Below, in pieces: positions 24,442-30,470 of a stretch of 40,086 nucleotides of DNA. Positions within the stretch are counted from its first letter, which is position 1, and each line of letters opens with the position of its first letter. Origin of the DNA: a virus; IMG/VR virus record IMGVR_UViG_3300050821_002746, positions 1-40,086 of that record, one strand, 5' to 3'. The position numbers were made by a program, and so were the translations under genes. Below the pieces are notes generated by a model. That model worked only from the letters and a program-made list of their open reading frames with translations. It was not told the origin of the DNA and made no database searches.

Positions 24442-24812
24442 AGGTTTGCTAGAAGGTTTTGATAATGTTCTATGACTTCTTGCCATGATTTGATTGGATC
24501 AACTTTCCATCGTCGTGCTTCGAGGTCTTTGACGGCCTGTTCACCATAATCTCTAATGAGGCGTATTTTATATGCTGATTGTTCTCCTTGTCCGGCACCA
24601 TTGCAACGGCTACACTGTAAGTGTATTTGCCTCTCGTCCCACGAAAGACGGTTGTTACTTCCCACATGCCCCACGGGCCAGCAGTGTCCCGCTTGAGCGT
24701 TAATTCCTGTAAGATTTCGAGCGGAACAAGTATAGCAGTCTCTTTCTTTTGCTTTGACGTAGGCTCGGACAGCCTGCCAGGCTTTGGCTTTTTCTCCTTT
24801 CCAACGTGCCAT
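24438..24812 (-). CDS. NinG/Rap-like recombination nuclease
   Basis: A 124-aa protein. The Cys/His pattern is that of lambda NinG-type proteins: RDCYTCSARNLTGINAQAGHCWPVG, then RLSWDERQIHLQCSRCNGAGQG, then IRLIRDYGEQAV. Family members are Holliday-junction or branch-cleaving nucleases in phage recombination. It lies in the leftward early operon near the SSB candidate, which fits a replication/recombination group. Confidence 0.75.
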   Translation of the reverse strand: MARWKGEKAKAWQAVRAYVKAKERDCYTCSARNLTGINAQAGHCWPVGHVGSNNRLSWDERQIHLQCSRCNGAGQGEQSAYKIRLIRDYGEQAVKDLEARRWKVDPIKSWQEVIEHYQNLLANL

Positions 24813-24813
24813 G

Positions 24814-25119
24814 TCATATAAGACGATATACCCTACTCTTTAATGAATCAATCTCTTTTGCGACTGCCTTCACGTAACGATTCAATAAAATCTGCCTTTG
24901 ACCACGCTCGGTAGATTTCCAACTTCTCTTAATAGAAATATCGGAGGCACCTTCTTTGCTCGGATCTGTGAAATATACCGCTTCCGCTTTTTCACAATCA
25001 GCTAGTTCGATTTGCATGGCACTGTGAAGATGTACTAACTCGTCACGGTAACGCTCGATTTGCTCAAGTGTAAGGTTTTCATCCTTAACTGCCGTTAGGA
25101 GGTCTGTTAGAAGGCTCAT
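24814..25119 (-). CDS. helical early protein, unknown
   Basis: A 101-aa charged helical protein (SLLTDLLTAVKDENLTLEQI, RYRDELVHLHSAMQIELADC, LLNRYVKAVAKEIDSLKSRV). ATG 25119 was chosen; GTG 25134 would add five residues. It ends one base before the NinG-like start. The 98 bp upstream (25120-25217) holds nothing I can identify. Confidence 0.6.
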   Translation of the reverse strand: MSLLTDLLTAVKDENLTLEQIERYRDELVHLHSAMQIELADCEKAEAVYFTDPSKEGASDISIKRSWKSTERGQRQILLNRYVKAVAKEIDSLKSRVYRLI

Positions 25120-25217
25120 GACAACAGAGTGCACCCCCCTCTTAATTCTTCAGGAATCGCAAATTTCATGTGATTTTCCCCTTAAAAACAGCCAGTTAAT
25201 AAGACGATGGAACCATA

Positions 25218-25637
25218 TCAGAATGGTGGTTCGTCGTTCAGGTCTATTTTATCCAATCCACTTGAATCATTCGTTTCATCCATTTCGGGATAGCCATCCT
25301 TCAGCAATTCCTTTCGGATTGCCTTGATATCTTCAGCTAGGAATTGGATGGCTGGAAGGAGTTTCAGATTAATTAGGTTGAATACTCTTGACTCATCTCC
25401 CTGAATTTTAGATATTGGGTTAACCTTGTTTACCTTGAAGTTCAAATATTCGTCCTTTTGTTCTACTTCGATGTCTACCGTATCACCTACGGCCCATGTT
25501 TCATTTTCTGGCCCTCCAAAACCTGAAAGCCATTTATCGCCATGTTGGTCTGTCTTTAGCCCAAGTCCTACAAACGCTTTTTTTGAAGTCTTCCCTATTC
25601 GGGGAGTCCTTTTTATTGCCATTATTTTCACATTCAT
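25218..25637 (-). CDS. putative single-stranded DNA-binding protein
   Basis: A 139-aa protein. The N-terminal half looks like an OB fold (KWLSGFGGPENETWAVGDTVDIEVEQKDEYLNFKV), followed by a helical middle and an acidic C-terminus ending DLNDEPPF. Bacterial SSBs end in an acidic tip plus Pro-Phe that recruits partner proteins, so the combination suggests a phage SSB. Sequence identity to known SSBs is not evident by eye. It overlaps the preceding gene as ATGA. Confidence 0.55.
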   Translation of the reverse strand: MNVKIMAIKRTPRIGKTSKKAFVGLGLKTDQHGDKWLSGFGGPENETWAVGDTVDIEVEQKDEYLNFKVNKVNPISKIQGDESRVFNLINLKLLPAIQFLAEDIKAIRKELLKDGYPEMDETNDSSGLDKIDLNDEPPF

Positions 25638-25858
25638 ATAATGTCTTTATCTTTAAACTGCAATGCTAACCATCTAGCTTGAGATACGATGGTCTTCAAA
25701 TCCGCTTCGACCTCGAACTCTAAGAAAGAGAATTGACCCGTCGCCACATGATGCTTTACCTTAAATGTTTTCTTGTCTTCCATATTCTTGGGATTAATTA
25801 CTTTAGACTCAAGATAACCGCTGTTAAAGTCTTCACGAGCTTTTCCTTTGGTTATCAT
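25634..25858 (-). CDS. unknown early protein, 74 aa
   Basis: MITKGKAREDFNSGYLESKV, then MEDKKTFKVKHHVATGQFSF and EADLKTIVSQARWLALQFKD. It has a beta-rich middle and a C-terminal helix. It precedes the SSB candidate with an ATGA overlap, which suggests joint expression. Function is not recognised. Confidence 0.6.
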   Translation of the reverse strand: MITKGKAREDFNSGYLESKVINPKNMEDKKTFKVKHHVATGQFSFLEFEVEADLKTIVSQARWLALQFKDKDII

Positions 25859-25893
25859 GATGTTTCTTTTATATCTGCTAATGGGGCTAGTAA

Positions 25894-26046
25894 TTAAGCC
25901 GTTATTGCGGAAAAAAACATCATGGCAAGGAAGCCAACTAAATCAACAAAGAACCACAAAATATTATGCCCGATGATTATTTGGAATACTGCTAAACTAA
26001 AATTTATAAATGCCGCTATTAGGAACATCTTTGAAGCTAAGGACAT
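25894..26046 (-). CDS. small membrane protein with two hydrophobic helices
   Basis: A 50-aa protein: MSLASKMFLIAAFINFSLAV, then FQIIIGHNILWFFVDLVGFL and AMMFFSAITA. Nearly the whole chain is hydrophobic, consistent with two membrane passes. Same orientation and close spacing in the leftward early operon. Function is unknown. Confidence 0.6.
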   Translation of the reverse strand: MSLASKMFLIAAFINFSLAVFQIIIGHNILWFFVDLVGFLAMMFFSAITA

Positions 26047-26053
26047 ATCTTTA

Positions 26054-26248
26054 TTATTTATGGGCTGACTTATCCCATCTACTTCCTGGTAATGGCATTA
26101 ATTCATCGTCTTTGTGCTCCCAGACATATTTGAGGAAATTTAGCATTGGGGCTTGTGCCGCCGTTTCTTCTTTTACTCCTAAAGTAATGAGCCATTGGGC
26201 GACGAGGATATGCAGTCTTTTCATTGAAAGTGGTGTTGCGCGTTTCAT
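26054..26248 (-). CDS. unknown early protein, 64 aa
   Basis: MKRATPLSMKRLHILVAQWL, then ITLGVKEETAAQAPMLNFLK and a polar C-terminus. ATG 26248 overlaps the preceding stop as ATGA, which decides against the longer frame from 26317. A possible helical domain. No family is recognised. Confidence 0.6.
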   Translation of the reverse strand: MKRATPLSMKRLHILVAQWLITLGVKEETAAQAPMLNFLKYVWEHKDDELMPLPGSRWDKSAHK

Positions 26249-26379
26249 ATAAACATAAACGTGAACGTGAATATTTCTTTTAAGAAGAATACCGAGACTC
26301 CGGCCATGAGAAAGCAAGCAATAAAGCCCATTATCGTTAAAATTAGTCGCGCCTTTTTGTTAAATTCTTCCTGCTCCAT
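26245..26379 (-). CDS. small single-pass membrane protein, first gene of leftward early operon
   Basis: A 44-aa protein: MEQEEFNKKARLILTIMGFI, then ACFLMAGVSVFFLKEIFTFT. One transmembrane helix. It lies 10-11 bases downstream of a TAGGAT -10, so the leader is very short. As the first early product it may act at the host membrane. Confidence 0.6.
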   Translation of the reverse strand: MEQEEFNKKARLILTIMGFIACFLMAGVSVFFLKEIFTFTFMFI

Positions 26380-26389
26380 ATATATGATA

Positions 26390-26417
26390 ATCCTAGCATA
26401 TCATGTAATACATGCAA
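26390..26417 (-). promoter_or_regulatory. leftward early promoter with extended -10
   Basis: On the minus strand, TTGCAT (26412-26417), a 16-bp spacer and TGC-TAGGAT (-10 at 26390-26395). A perfect palindrome lies in the spacer. The predicted start is a few bases before the first ATG (26379). Confidence 0.5.
26402..26414. promoter_or_regulatory. operator-like palindrome
   Basis: CATGTA-A-TACATG is a perfect 13-bp inverted repeat placed in the spacer of the early promoter, where a bound repressor would block polymerase. No repressor gene is recognised in the window. Confidence 0.5.
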
Positions 26418-26462
26418 CTACTTTATCCACTGTTTGCACCTCTCTCATGGGTCAGCCACAAC

Positions 26463-26490
26463 AAAAAACTCCCTTTTAAGAGAGTATTTT
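26463..26490 (-). terminator. terminator of the small RNA
   Basis: On the minus strand, ACTC-T-CTT / GGGAGT type stem with one mismatch, then TTTTTT. It ends the RNA before the leftward early promoter. Confidence 0.55.
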
Positions 26491-26563
26491 GCTTAGAAGG
26501 CTCAGACCAGCGATTGCTGGTACTCCTGGTGTGTTTCACTTGCGATAGTTCAGCTAGTAGAAC
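26464..26563 (-). ncRNA. candidate ~100-nt small RNA in the divergent early region
   Basis: A near-consensus promoter at 26570-26598 is followed ~100 nt later by a terminator at 26463-26490, with no convincing coding frame between. The transcript would fold into GTTC-TACTAGCT-GAAC and ACCAGC-AATC-GCTGGT (26506-26521) hairpins before the terminator. It lies between the leftward and rightward early operons, a usual place for a regulatory RNA. Target unknown. Confidence 0.5.
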
Positions 26564-26569
26564 AATTCA

Positions 26570-26598
26570 ATTCTAACGTTTAATGCGTATCTTGTCAA
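26570..26598 (-). promoter_or_regulatory. near-consensus sigma70 promoter of the small RNA
   Basis: On the minus strand, TTGACA (26593-26598), an exactly 17-bp spacer and TAGAAT (26570-26575). It is one of the two best promoters in the genome. Predicted start is near 26563. Confidence 0.65.
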
Positions 26599-26641
26599 CA
26601 TACCACCTGTCTTCTTCTCTTTCTTTATCAGGGGGCAAAGA

Positions 26642-26647
26642 TATAAT
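26642..26647 (+). promoter_or_regulatory. TATAAT -10 of the rightward early operon (leaderless)
   Basis: TATAAT is followed by six bases and then ATG (26654), so transcription would begin at the start codon itself. No clear -35 at the usual distance. Confidence 0.5.
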
Positions 26648-26653
26648 ACTTTT

Positions 26654-26815
26654 ATGAAACAACCTTTAAGTTGGACTCAATGCCCGCGCTGTGAGCAAAT
26701 CTATACTTTTATGAATTGCCGTATTACGCTTGCAAATAAAACAGATTTATGTTTAAAGTGCGCCCAGTTATCCCCACATGATGATGGCCGAGTGAAGCAG
26801 TTGGTGTTAATATAG
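26654..26815 (+). CDS. small zinc-ribbon protein
   Basis: A 53-aa protein: MKQPLSWTQCPRCEQIYTFM, then CRITLANKTDLCLKCAQLSP. The CPRC...CLKC pair makes one zinc site. The ATG lies six bases after a TATAAT, implying a leaderless mRNA. As first gene of the rightward replication operon it may be a regulator. A TTATCCCCA sequence within it resembles a DnaA box but is probably incidental. Confidence 0.6.
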   Translation: MKQPLSWTQCPRCEQIYTFMNCRITLANKTDLCLKCAQLSPHDDGRVKQLVLI

Positions 26816-26824
26816 ATAAGATGT

Positions 26825-26884
26825 CTCGCCGGACTTATTCGCCGATAATCACGACCGCCTCTCCGGCGAGGGGTGGTCTTTATT
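26825..26884 (+). promoter_or_regulatory. terminator/anti-structure leader before the replication gene
   Basis: A 9-bp hairpin (26853-26861 with 26870-26878, G-U pairs included) followed by TTTATTG looks like a weak terminator. Its loop sequence TCCGGCGAG (26862-26870) is perfectly complementary to CTCGCCGGA at 26825-26833. The two helices share one base, so they form a pseudoknot or compete, as in attenuators. Confidence 0.45.
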
Positions 26885-26893
26885 GTTTGTGAT

Positions 26894-27352
26894 ATGGCAC
26901 ATAAGAGAATGTTCAGCAAAGATATAACGGGAAGCGATGCTTTCCGAGAAATGCCAACAAGTACACAAGCTCTATACTTTCATCTCGGAATGGATGCGGA
27001 TGATGATGGTTTCTTAGATAATTATAGAGGATTAATGAGGTCAGTCAACGCATCGGATGATGATTTAAAGATTCTACTTTCCAAGAGGTTTTTGATTCTT
27101 TTTCCTAGTAAAATCATCGTTGTAAAGCACTGGAAAATAAACAATACAATCCAGAAAGATAGATACCACGAGACTAAACACCTCGAAGAGAAAAGAGCTT
27201 TAATAATTAAAGAAAATGGCTCATATACAGAGCTGGATACAAAGCGTATACATGATGTATCCAATCTGGAAACGCAGAATAGGATAGGAAAGGATAGGAA
27301 AGATATAATTAGCGAATCTAAAGATTCGCAAGTAAGTAAAAAAAAACCATGA
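26894..27352 (+). CDS. replisome organizer N-terminal / DnaD-like replication protein
   Basis: A 152-aa protein. MAHKRMFSKDITGSDAFREM, PTSTQALYFHLGMDADDDGF and the following SVNASDDDLKILLSKRFLIL...VVKHWKINNTIQKDRYH match the winged-helix N-terminal domain of phage replisome organizers that load host helicase. The C-terminal region is Lys-rich and ends at an A9 run where the next gene overlaps. With no polymerase or helicase in the genome, this is the likely replication initiator. Confidence 0.75.
   Translation: MAHKRMFSKDITGSDAFREMPTSTQALYFHLGMDADDDGFLDNYRGLMRSVNASDDDLKILLSKRFLILFPSKIIVVKHWKINNTIQKDRYHETKHLEEKRALIIKENGSYTELDTKRIHDVSNLETQNRIGKDRKDIISESKDSQVSKKKP
27338..27346 (+). other. A9 slippage site between the two halves of a replication protein
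   Basis: Nine A residues end the first gene's coding sequence, read AAA-AAA-AAA-CCA-TGA. In the second gene's frame the first codon upstream of the run is TAA, so only a slip within the A-run would fuse the two. Transcriptional or ribosomal slippage by -1 yields a ~265-aa protein. Confidence 0.45.
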
Positions 27353-27690
27353 AATTCGGAGAATACAACGAAAGTAAAGCCTCCGACTCTTACGAGCCTG
27401 TAGTGGATTTGGATTCTGGGCAGGTCGTGGCCGCGAAACCTAAAACTAAATCACACTCAAAAGAGGTCTTTGCACTATTTCCGAACCATCCCGCTAATTG
27501 GATAGTGAATAAAAGCCAGCGACAAGCGGCAGACCATTTATGGGAAGAACATGGACTTGAGGACTGTAAAATGGCTCTCGCTTTTGTAATGAAATGGAAA
27601 GACGACCCATTTTGTCCACAAATAACTTCTCCGTGGGACTTAGATACCAAATGGCAGAAATTATTAGCTTTCAAGAAAAAACATGAGTAA
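27349..27690 (+). CDS. replication-associated C-terminal domain protein
   Basis: A 113-aa protein. FALFPNHPANWIVNKSQRQA, then DHLWEEHGLEDCKMALAFVM and FCPQITSPWDLDTKWQKLLA resemble the C-terminal part of DnaD/DnaT-like phage replication proteins. It overlaps the previous gene by four bases next to an A9 run. It may be a separate subunit, a reinitiated product, or the end of a slippage fusion. Confidence 0.6.
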   Translation: MKFGEYNESKASDSYEPVVDLDSGQVVAAKPKTKSHSKEVFALFPNHPANWIVNKSQRQAADHLWEEHGLEDCKMALAFVMKWKDDPFCPQITSPWDLDTKWQKLLAFKKKHE

Positions 27691-28051
27691 AGATTTTGGA
27701 GACAAAGCAAAGAGCGATAAATGGGAACCTTCGACACGAGAGATTGAGGACTTAAGAACTGAATTAAAGGAATTTCCGCAAAAATTAATCGGAAGTAAGT
27801 TAGTTTGTCCATTCGACCAATATCTGATTTCGCTGGGGACGATAAAGCTAGAAGATGGCCAAATAGTCGTGCGTGACCCCGAAGGCCATCAAAGGCTTGC
27901 GGCGATAAATGCGAAGTTGGAATGGAAAGAATGGTTTGAGCACGAACGAACGATGAAACAATTTCCAGAAGAAAAACAAATATTCTTGGAAAAGGTTTTC
28001 AAATTAAAAGAAAAGCTGTCAGTGCCTAAAGGTCTAATAAAAGCTGTATGA
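27683..28051 (+). CDS. unknown replication-operon protein, 122 aa
   Basis: A charged helical protein (SKDFGDKAKSDKWEPSTREI, LRTELKEFPQKLIGSKLVCP, GTIKLEDGQIVVRDPEGHQR). It overlaps the gene before it by eight bases and the one after by four, so it is part of the operon. I recognise no family. Confidence 0.6.
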   Translation: MSKDFGDKAKSDKWEPSTREIEDLRTELKEFPQKLIGSKLVCPFDQYLISLGTIKLEDGQIVVRDPEGHQRLAAINAKLEWKEWFEHERTMKQFPEEKQIFLEKVFKLKEKLSVPKGLIKAV

Positions 28052-28428
28052 ACTACGAACACAAATACGATGCGGCACACAAATGGCTCCGATACCATAT
28101 TGGCCCAGCGAAGATATGTACGAGCGTCAAATGCACTGGCAGAAGCAAGAAATATCAGTGGGCTTTACGACATGGTATGGAGCACGCAAAAGACCCGCGA
28201 CACTACCGACAGCTATGCGTCTCCTGTCATGCCATCTACGACGGAAAAATGCTCGTACTAGCAGAGAAGAAACAAAAGCGCGTTATCGGCGTGAAGTCTG
28301 GTATCACTATTGACGTTCTTTCGATAAAAGAAGCGGCACGAATAGCACATACGTCGAAGACAGCTATTAGCAATAATTTACATGGCCGCTCTAAATCAGC
28401 GGCTGGATTTATATGGAGTATAGCTTAG
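28048..28428 (+). CDS. HNH-like nuclease with NUMOD1-like C-terminus
   Basis: A 126-aa protein. The core has HKWLRYHIGPAKICTSVKC, SKKYQWALRHG, and LCVSCHAIYD, the same pattern as genes at 6997, 29264, 29629 and 31258. The C-terminal segment SIKEAARIAHTSKTAISNNL followed by GRSKSAAGFIWSIA matches the NUMOD1 DNA-binding motif of homing endonucleases. It overlaps both neighbours. Confidence 0.78.
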   Translation: MNYEHKYDAAHKWLRYHIGPAKICTSVKCTGRSKKYQWALRHGMEHAKDPRHYRQLCVSCHAIYDGKMLVLAEKKQKRVIGVKSGITIDVLSIKEAARIAHTSKTAISNNLHGRSKSAAGFIWSIA

Positions 28429-28889
28429 CAAAACAATTGAAGGAGTGCAGAGATTGCGGCGTTGAATTTATAGGTGGCTTCAAGGCGTTTCGTTGCAAGC
28501 CATGCCAAAAGAAAGCTCGTAATGAAATGCGAAAGGAATGGAATAGACGATATTCGCTGAAAAACCGAACTAAAATCACTGCAATAAATGTCGCTTACCA
28601 GAAGCTCATGCGCTCAACGAATCCTGAATGGCGAGAATGGGAAAAGACTAAATATCATAAACGTCGTGCTCGAATTGAAGGAAACGGTGGAACTCATACG
28701 ACACCCGAATGGATGGCTTTGTGTAGTGAATATAATCATCAATGCGCTAACTGCCACGAAGAAAAATCTTTGACACGCGACCACAAAATCCCTCTTAGCC
28801 GAGGTGGGACGAACGATATTAGTAATCTTCAACCCCTTTGTGGTTCTTGCAATTCAAGCAAGGGCGCAAAACTCACCTATGGACTATAA
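28413..28889 (+). CDS. HNH endonuclease
   Basis: A 158-aa protein. The N-terminal zinc knuckle (CRDCGVEF...CKPCQ) is followed by a basic helical linker. A classical HNH domain follows: CANCHEEKSLTRDHKIPLSR, GGTNDISNLQPLCGSCNSSK. The D-H and N residues of the active site are present. A mobile nuclease in the replication operon, overlapping the preceding nuclease by 16 bases. Confidence 0.85.
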   Translation: MEYSLAKQLKECRDCGVEFIGGFKAFRCKPCQKKARNEMRKEWNRRYSLKNRTKITAINVAYQKLMRSTNPEWREWEKTKYHKRRARIEGNGGTHTTPEWMALCSEYNHQCANCHEEKSLTRDHKIPLSRGGTNDISNLQPLCGSCNSSKGAKLTYGL

Positions 28890-29121
28890 ACTTCAAAATG
28901 AACTGCGCGACGCAGGATATAACGGCGGATTTCTTCTCGAAGAACTAATAGAGGCGTGTGGCCACGGTTTTGGGGCAATGGAACGTATTGTAATTCAAGG
29001 TAAGCCAATTTTTACTGCTGGGATTTACGTTGATAGAAATGGTGACATTGAAAGAGGACAAGAGGGCGAAACTCCAACTGAAGCAGTAGCAAAGCTCTGG
29101 ATTTCAATGAATAAAAAATAA
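28879..29121 (+). CDS. unknown small protein, 80 aa
   Basis: MDYKLQNELRDAGYNGGFLL, then EELIEACGHGFGAMERIVIQ and a beta-rich end with GIYVDRNGDIERGQEGETPT. The C-terminal half may be a small alpha-beta domain of the type common as orphan phage genes. ATG 28879 overlaps the HNH stop by 11 bases. It is the last gene of the rightward operon and overlaps an opposing gene at its 3' end. Confidence 0.6.
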   Translation: MDYKLQNELRDAGYNGGFLLEELIEACGHGFGAMERIVIQGKPIFTAGIYVDRNGDIERGQEGETPTEAVAKLWISMNKK

Positions 29122-29252
29122 CATAGAATTAAACCTCCATCACCTGAAGAAAGATTTGTCCATTCGTCCCATTCTTGTTGTTTAGAGAGAGGCACAATAT
29201 GCCAATGCAAGTCATTATCTGTCGCAAGAAAATATTCTTCTTTGTTTTCCAT
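29025..29252 (-). CDS. small acidic protein, antisense-overlapping
   Basis: A 75-aa protein. The first 45 residues look coding (MENKEEYFLATDNDLHWHIV, PLSKQQEWDEWTNLSSGDGG). The remaining part lies antisense to the end of the plus-strand gene and is less convincing. It follows two HNH-like genes on the same strand. Function is unknown. Confidence 0.5.
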   Translation of the reverse strand: MENKEEYFLATDNDLHWHIVPLSKQQEWDEWTNLSSGDGGLILCYFLFIEIQSFATASVGVSPSCPLSMSPFLST

Positions 29253-29263
29253 ATTCCTATATA

Positions 29264-29632
29264 TCAGTCAGAGTTTGTAATAACAGGAAATTCGACACAT
29301 TTCCTGACATATTCGGCCTCACTAATCTTAAACTTCTTACTCATCTTCCTAATAATTGCTCGCTGCTTTCCAGTGAATAATATTACGAGTTTTAGAGGTT
29401 TCATGTATTTACCAAGAAGTCCATGTTTCCTATCGTAATGATAGTGACATTTCGTGCACAGTTGAATGAAGTTTGCTCTCTTAAATTCGTACTCTTTACC
29501 TGCTTTCAAGCACCAGTGGATACTACCTGATTCATGATTCGTTAGACATTTTTCACTTTCACATCTCTTAGCTTTCCCGTATTCATCTTTCAGCCATTTG
29601 TGCATCTTTGCATGCTCGGATTGAGTAATCAT
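29264..29632 (-). CDS. HNH-like zinc-finger nuclease
   Basis: A 122-aa protein. MHKWLKDEYGKAKRCESEKC, IHWCLKAGKEYEFKRANFIQ and LCTKCHYHYD form the family core. The C-terminal half (AIIRKMSKKFKISEAEYVRK) is helical and may bind DNA. The start overlaps the preceding nuclease as ATGA, so two nucleases of the same family lie in tandem. Confidence 0.7.
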   Translation of the reverse strand: MITQSEHAKMHKWLKDEYGKAKRCESEKCLTNHESGSIHWCLKAGKEYEFKRANFIQLCTKCHYHYDRKHGLLGKYMKPLKLVILFTGKQRAIIRKMSKKFKISEAEYVRKCVEFPVITNSD

Positions 29633-29937
29633 ATCTTTTTTTCTAATTGTTTCTTTCGACCTCTCTTACCTATCTTGCGCATATAATCACTCCCGTACTT
29701 CTCTGAGGTAGTTTTTCCTCCCAAATGTGCGTACCTCTTTACCATATGACCGTCATAAGCAACATGACACATTTGGCATAGTTGGATAAAGTTTTCGCGT
29801 CTCTTTGCGTACCTTGAACCAGTCTTCTTAGCCCATTGATAATTTTTTGATCTTCCTTCACATTGTGGATTCTCACATTTACTAGCGGGACCAAAATGCG
29901 AACGAAGCCATCTGTGAATTTGCCATCTTTTAATCAT
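29629..29937 (-). CDS. HNH-like zinc-finger nuclease
   Basis: A 102-aa protein. MIKRWQIHRWLRSHFGPASK, CENPQCEGRSKNYQWAKKTG and RENFIQLCQMCHVAYD are the core, ending in a basic tail (GKRGRKKQLEKKI). The start at 29937 was chosen over upstream alternatives. A TATACT (29949-29954, minus strand) ends 11 bases before the ATG. Confidence 0.72.
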   Translation of the reverse strand: MIKRWQIHRWLRSHFGPASKCENPQCEGRSKNYQWAKKTGSRYAKRRENFIQLCQMCHVAYDGHMVKRYAHLGGKTTSEKYGSDYMRKIGKRGRKKQLEKKI

Positions 29938-29948
29938 GTACTCGAAAT

Positions 29949-29954
29949 AGTATA
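29949..29954 (-). promoter_or_regulatory. -10 (TATACT) of the leftward HNH operon
   Basis: TATACT on the minus strand with the ATG 11 bases after it. A TTGC-type -35 is not at the standard distance, so the promoter may be weak or activated. Confidence 0.4.
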
Positions 29955-29975
29955 CTTTTAATGGCAAAAAGCAAG

Positions 29976-30009
29976 GGGCGACTTATCCACACAATCATGG
30001 GCGACTTAT
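29976..30009. repeat. direct repeats GGGCGACTTAT x2 next to a promoter
   Basis: Identical 11-mers at 29976-29986 and 29999-30009, 23 bp apart, end two bases before the -35 at 30012. This arrangement suggests paired protein-binding sites or origin iterons. Confidence 0.55.
29983..29991 (+). promoter_or_regulatory. perfect DnaA box
   Basis: TTATCCACA is the consensus binding site of the bacterial initiator DnaA. It begins within the first direct repeat, in the gap between divergent operons, and supports an origin here. A single match can occur by chance. Confidence 0.5.
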
Positions 30010-30011
30010 GC

Positions 30012-30040
30012 TTGACAGGCGGCATGAGATTTGCTAACCT
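30012..30040 (+). promoter_or_regulatory. strong rightward promoter of the lysozyme operon
   Basis: TTGACA (30012-30017), a 17-bp spacer and TAACCT (30035-30040). The start near 30047 gives a leader of about 155 nt before the first ATG (30202), unusual in a genome with mostly very short leaders. Confidence 0.65.
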
Positions 30041-30105
30041 ATAGGAAGTCTGAAAGGAACGGCAGAATCGGTCTAGGCTGGACTGTTCGTCACCCGGTAA
30101 GATTA

Positions 30106-30175
30106 GCTGACATCAAAAATCAGCGCACGCGCCTTGAATCGCCGTCATCACCTCGCGTGCTGATGGCGGTTCAGG
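30106..30175 (+). promoter_or_regulatory. leader with mutually exclusive 11-bp helices
   Basis: Helix A pairs 30119-30131 with 30154-30164 (11 bp, GC bulged). Helix B pairs 30132-30143 with 30165-30175 (11 bp, one U bulged, one G-U). Their halves alternate A5'-B5'-A3'-B3' with no linker, so both cannot form fully at once. GCTGA (30106-30110) can also capture TCAGC (30120-30124). This is the layout of a conformational switch. Confidence 0.45.
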
Positions 30176-30201
30176 GAAAGCTTACAAAATAAGTAAACAA
30201 C

Positions 30202-30276
30202 ATGGAAACAATAAAGAATACAATCGCCTTCGTAGCCATCCTCATTATCCTAGCTGCTTGTGTATACGTTCTATGA
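30202..30276 (+). CDS. membrane micropeptide, 24 aa
   Basis: METIKNTIAFVAILIILAAC followed by VYVL. It is a single hydrophobic helix. Its TGA overlaps the next ATG (ATGA), the first link of a chain of four overlapping genes, which is the main support for translation. Confidence 0.45.
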   Translation: METIKNTIAFVAILIILAACVYVL

Positions 30277-30470
30277 GACCAACAATGAAGATGTACAACG
30301 ATGCAGTCAACGCCGCTGATAATTGGAGGAGAAACTTCGACGCTGAAGTAAAAGAAGTTATATTGTGGCACGGTAAATACTATGATTCGCAGAAGAGTAA
30401 ACCTTTCTTATTCCTTGCAGGTCTACTCACTGGAGTATTAGGGATACTTATCATCTCAGGAGCGCTATGA
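30273..30470 (+). CDS. small protein with C-terminal transmembrane helix
   Basis: A 65-aa protein. The polar N-terminus (MRPTMKMYNDAVNAADNWRR) is followed by a C-terminal membrane helix (FLFLAGLLTGVLGILIISGA). It would be tail-anchored facing the cytoplasm. It is coupled by ATGA on both sides. Function is unknown. Confidence 0.6.
   Translation: MRPTMKMYNDAVNAADNWRRNFDAEVKEVILWHGKYYDSQKSKPFLFLAGLLTGVLGILIISGAL

Noticed and set aside
26447-26545. GTG-initiated frame across the small RNA and its terminator
   Set aside because: The protein would read through the terminator hairpin and is not protein-like.
26530-26590. tRNA-like stretch (GTTC-AGCTAGTA-GAAC resembling a D-arm)
   Set aside because: No matching acceptor stem, anticodon stem or T-arm; better explained as a hairpin at the start of the small RNA.
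29962-30045. 27-codon plus-strand frame starting just after TATACT
   Set aside because: It runs through the direct repeats, the DnaA box and the promoter, so coding is unlikely.
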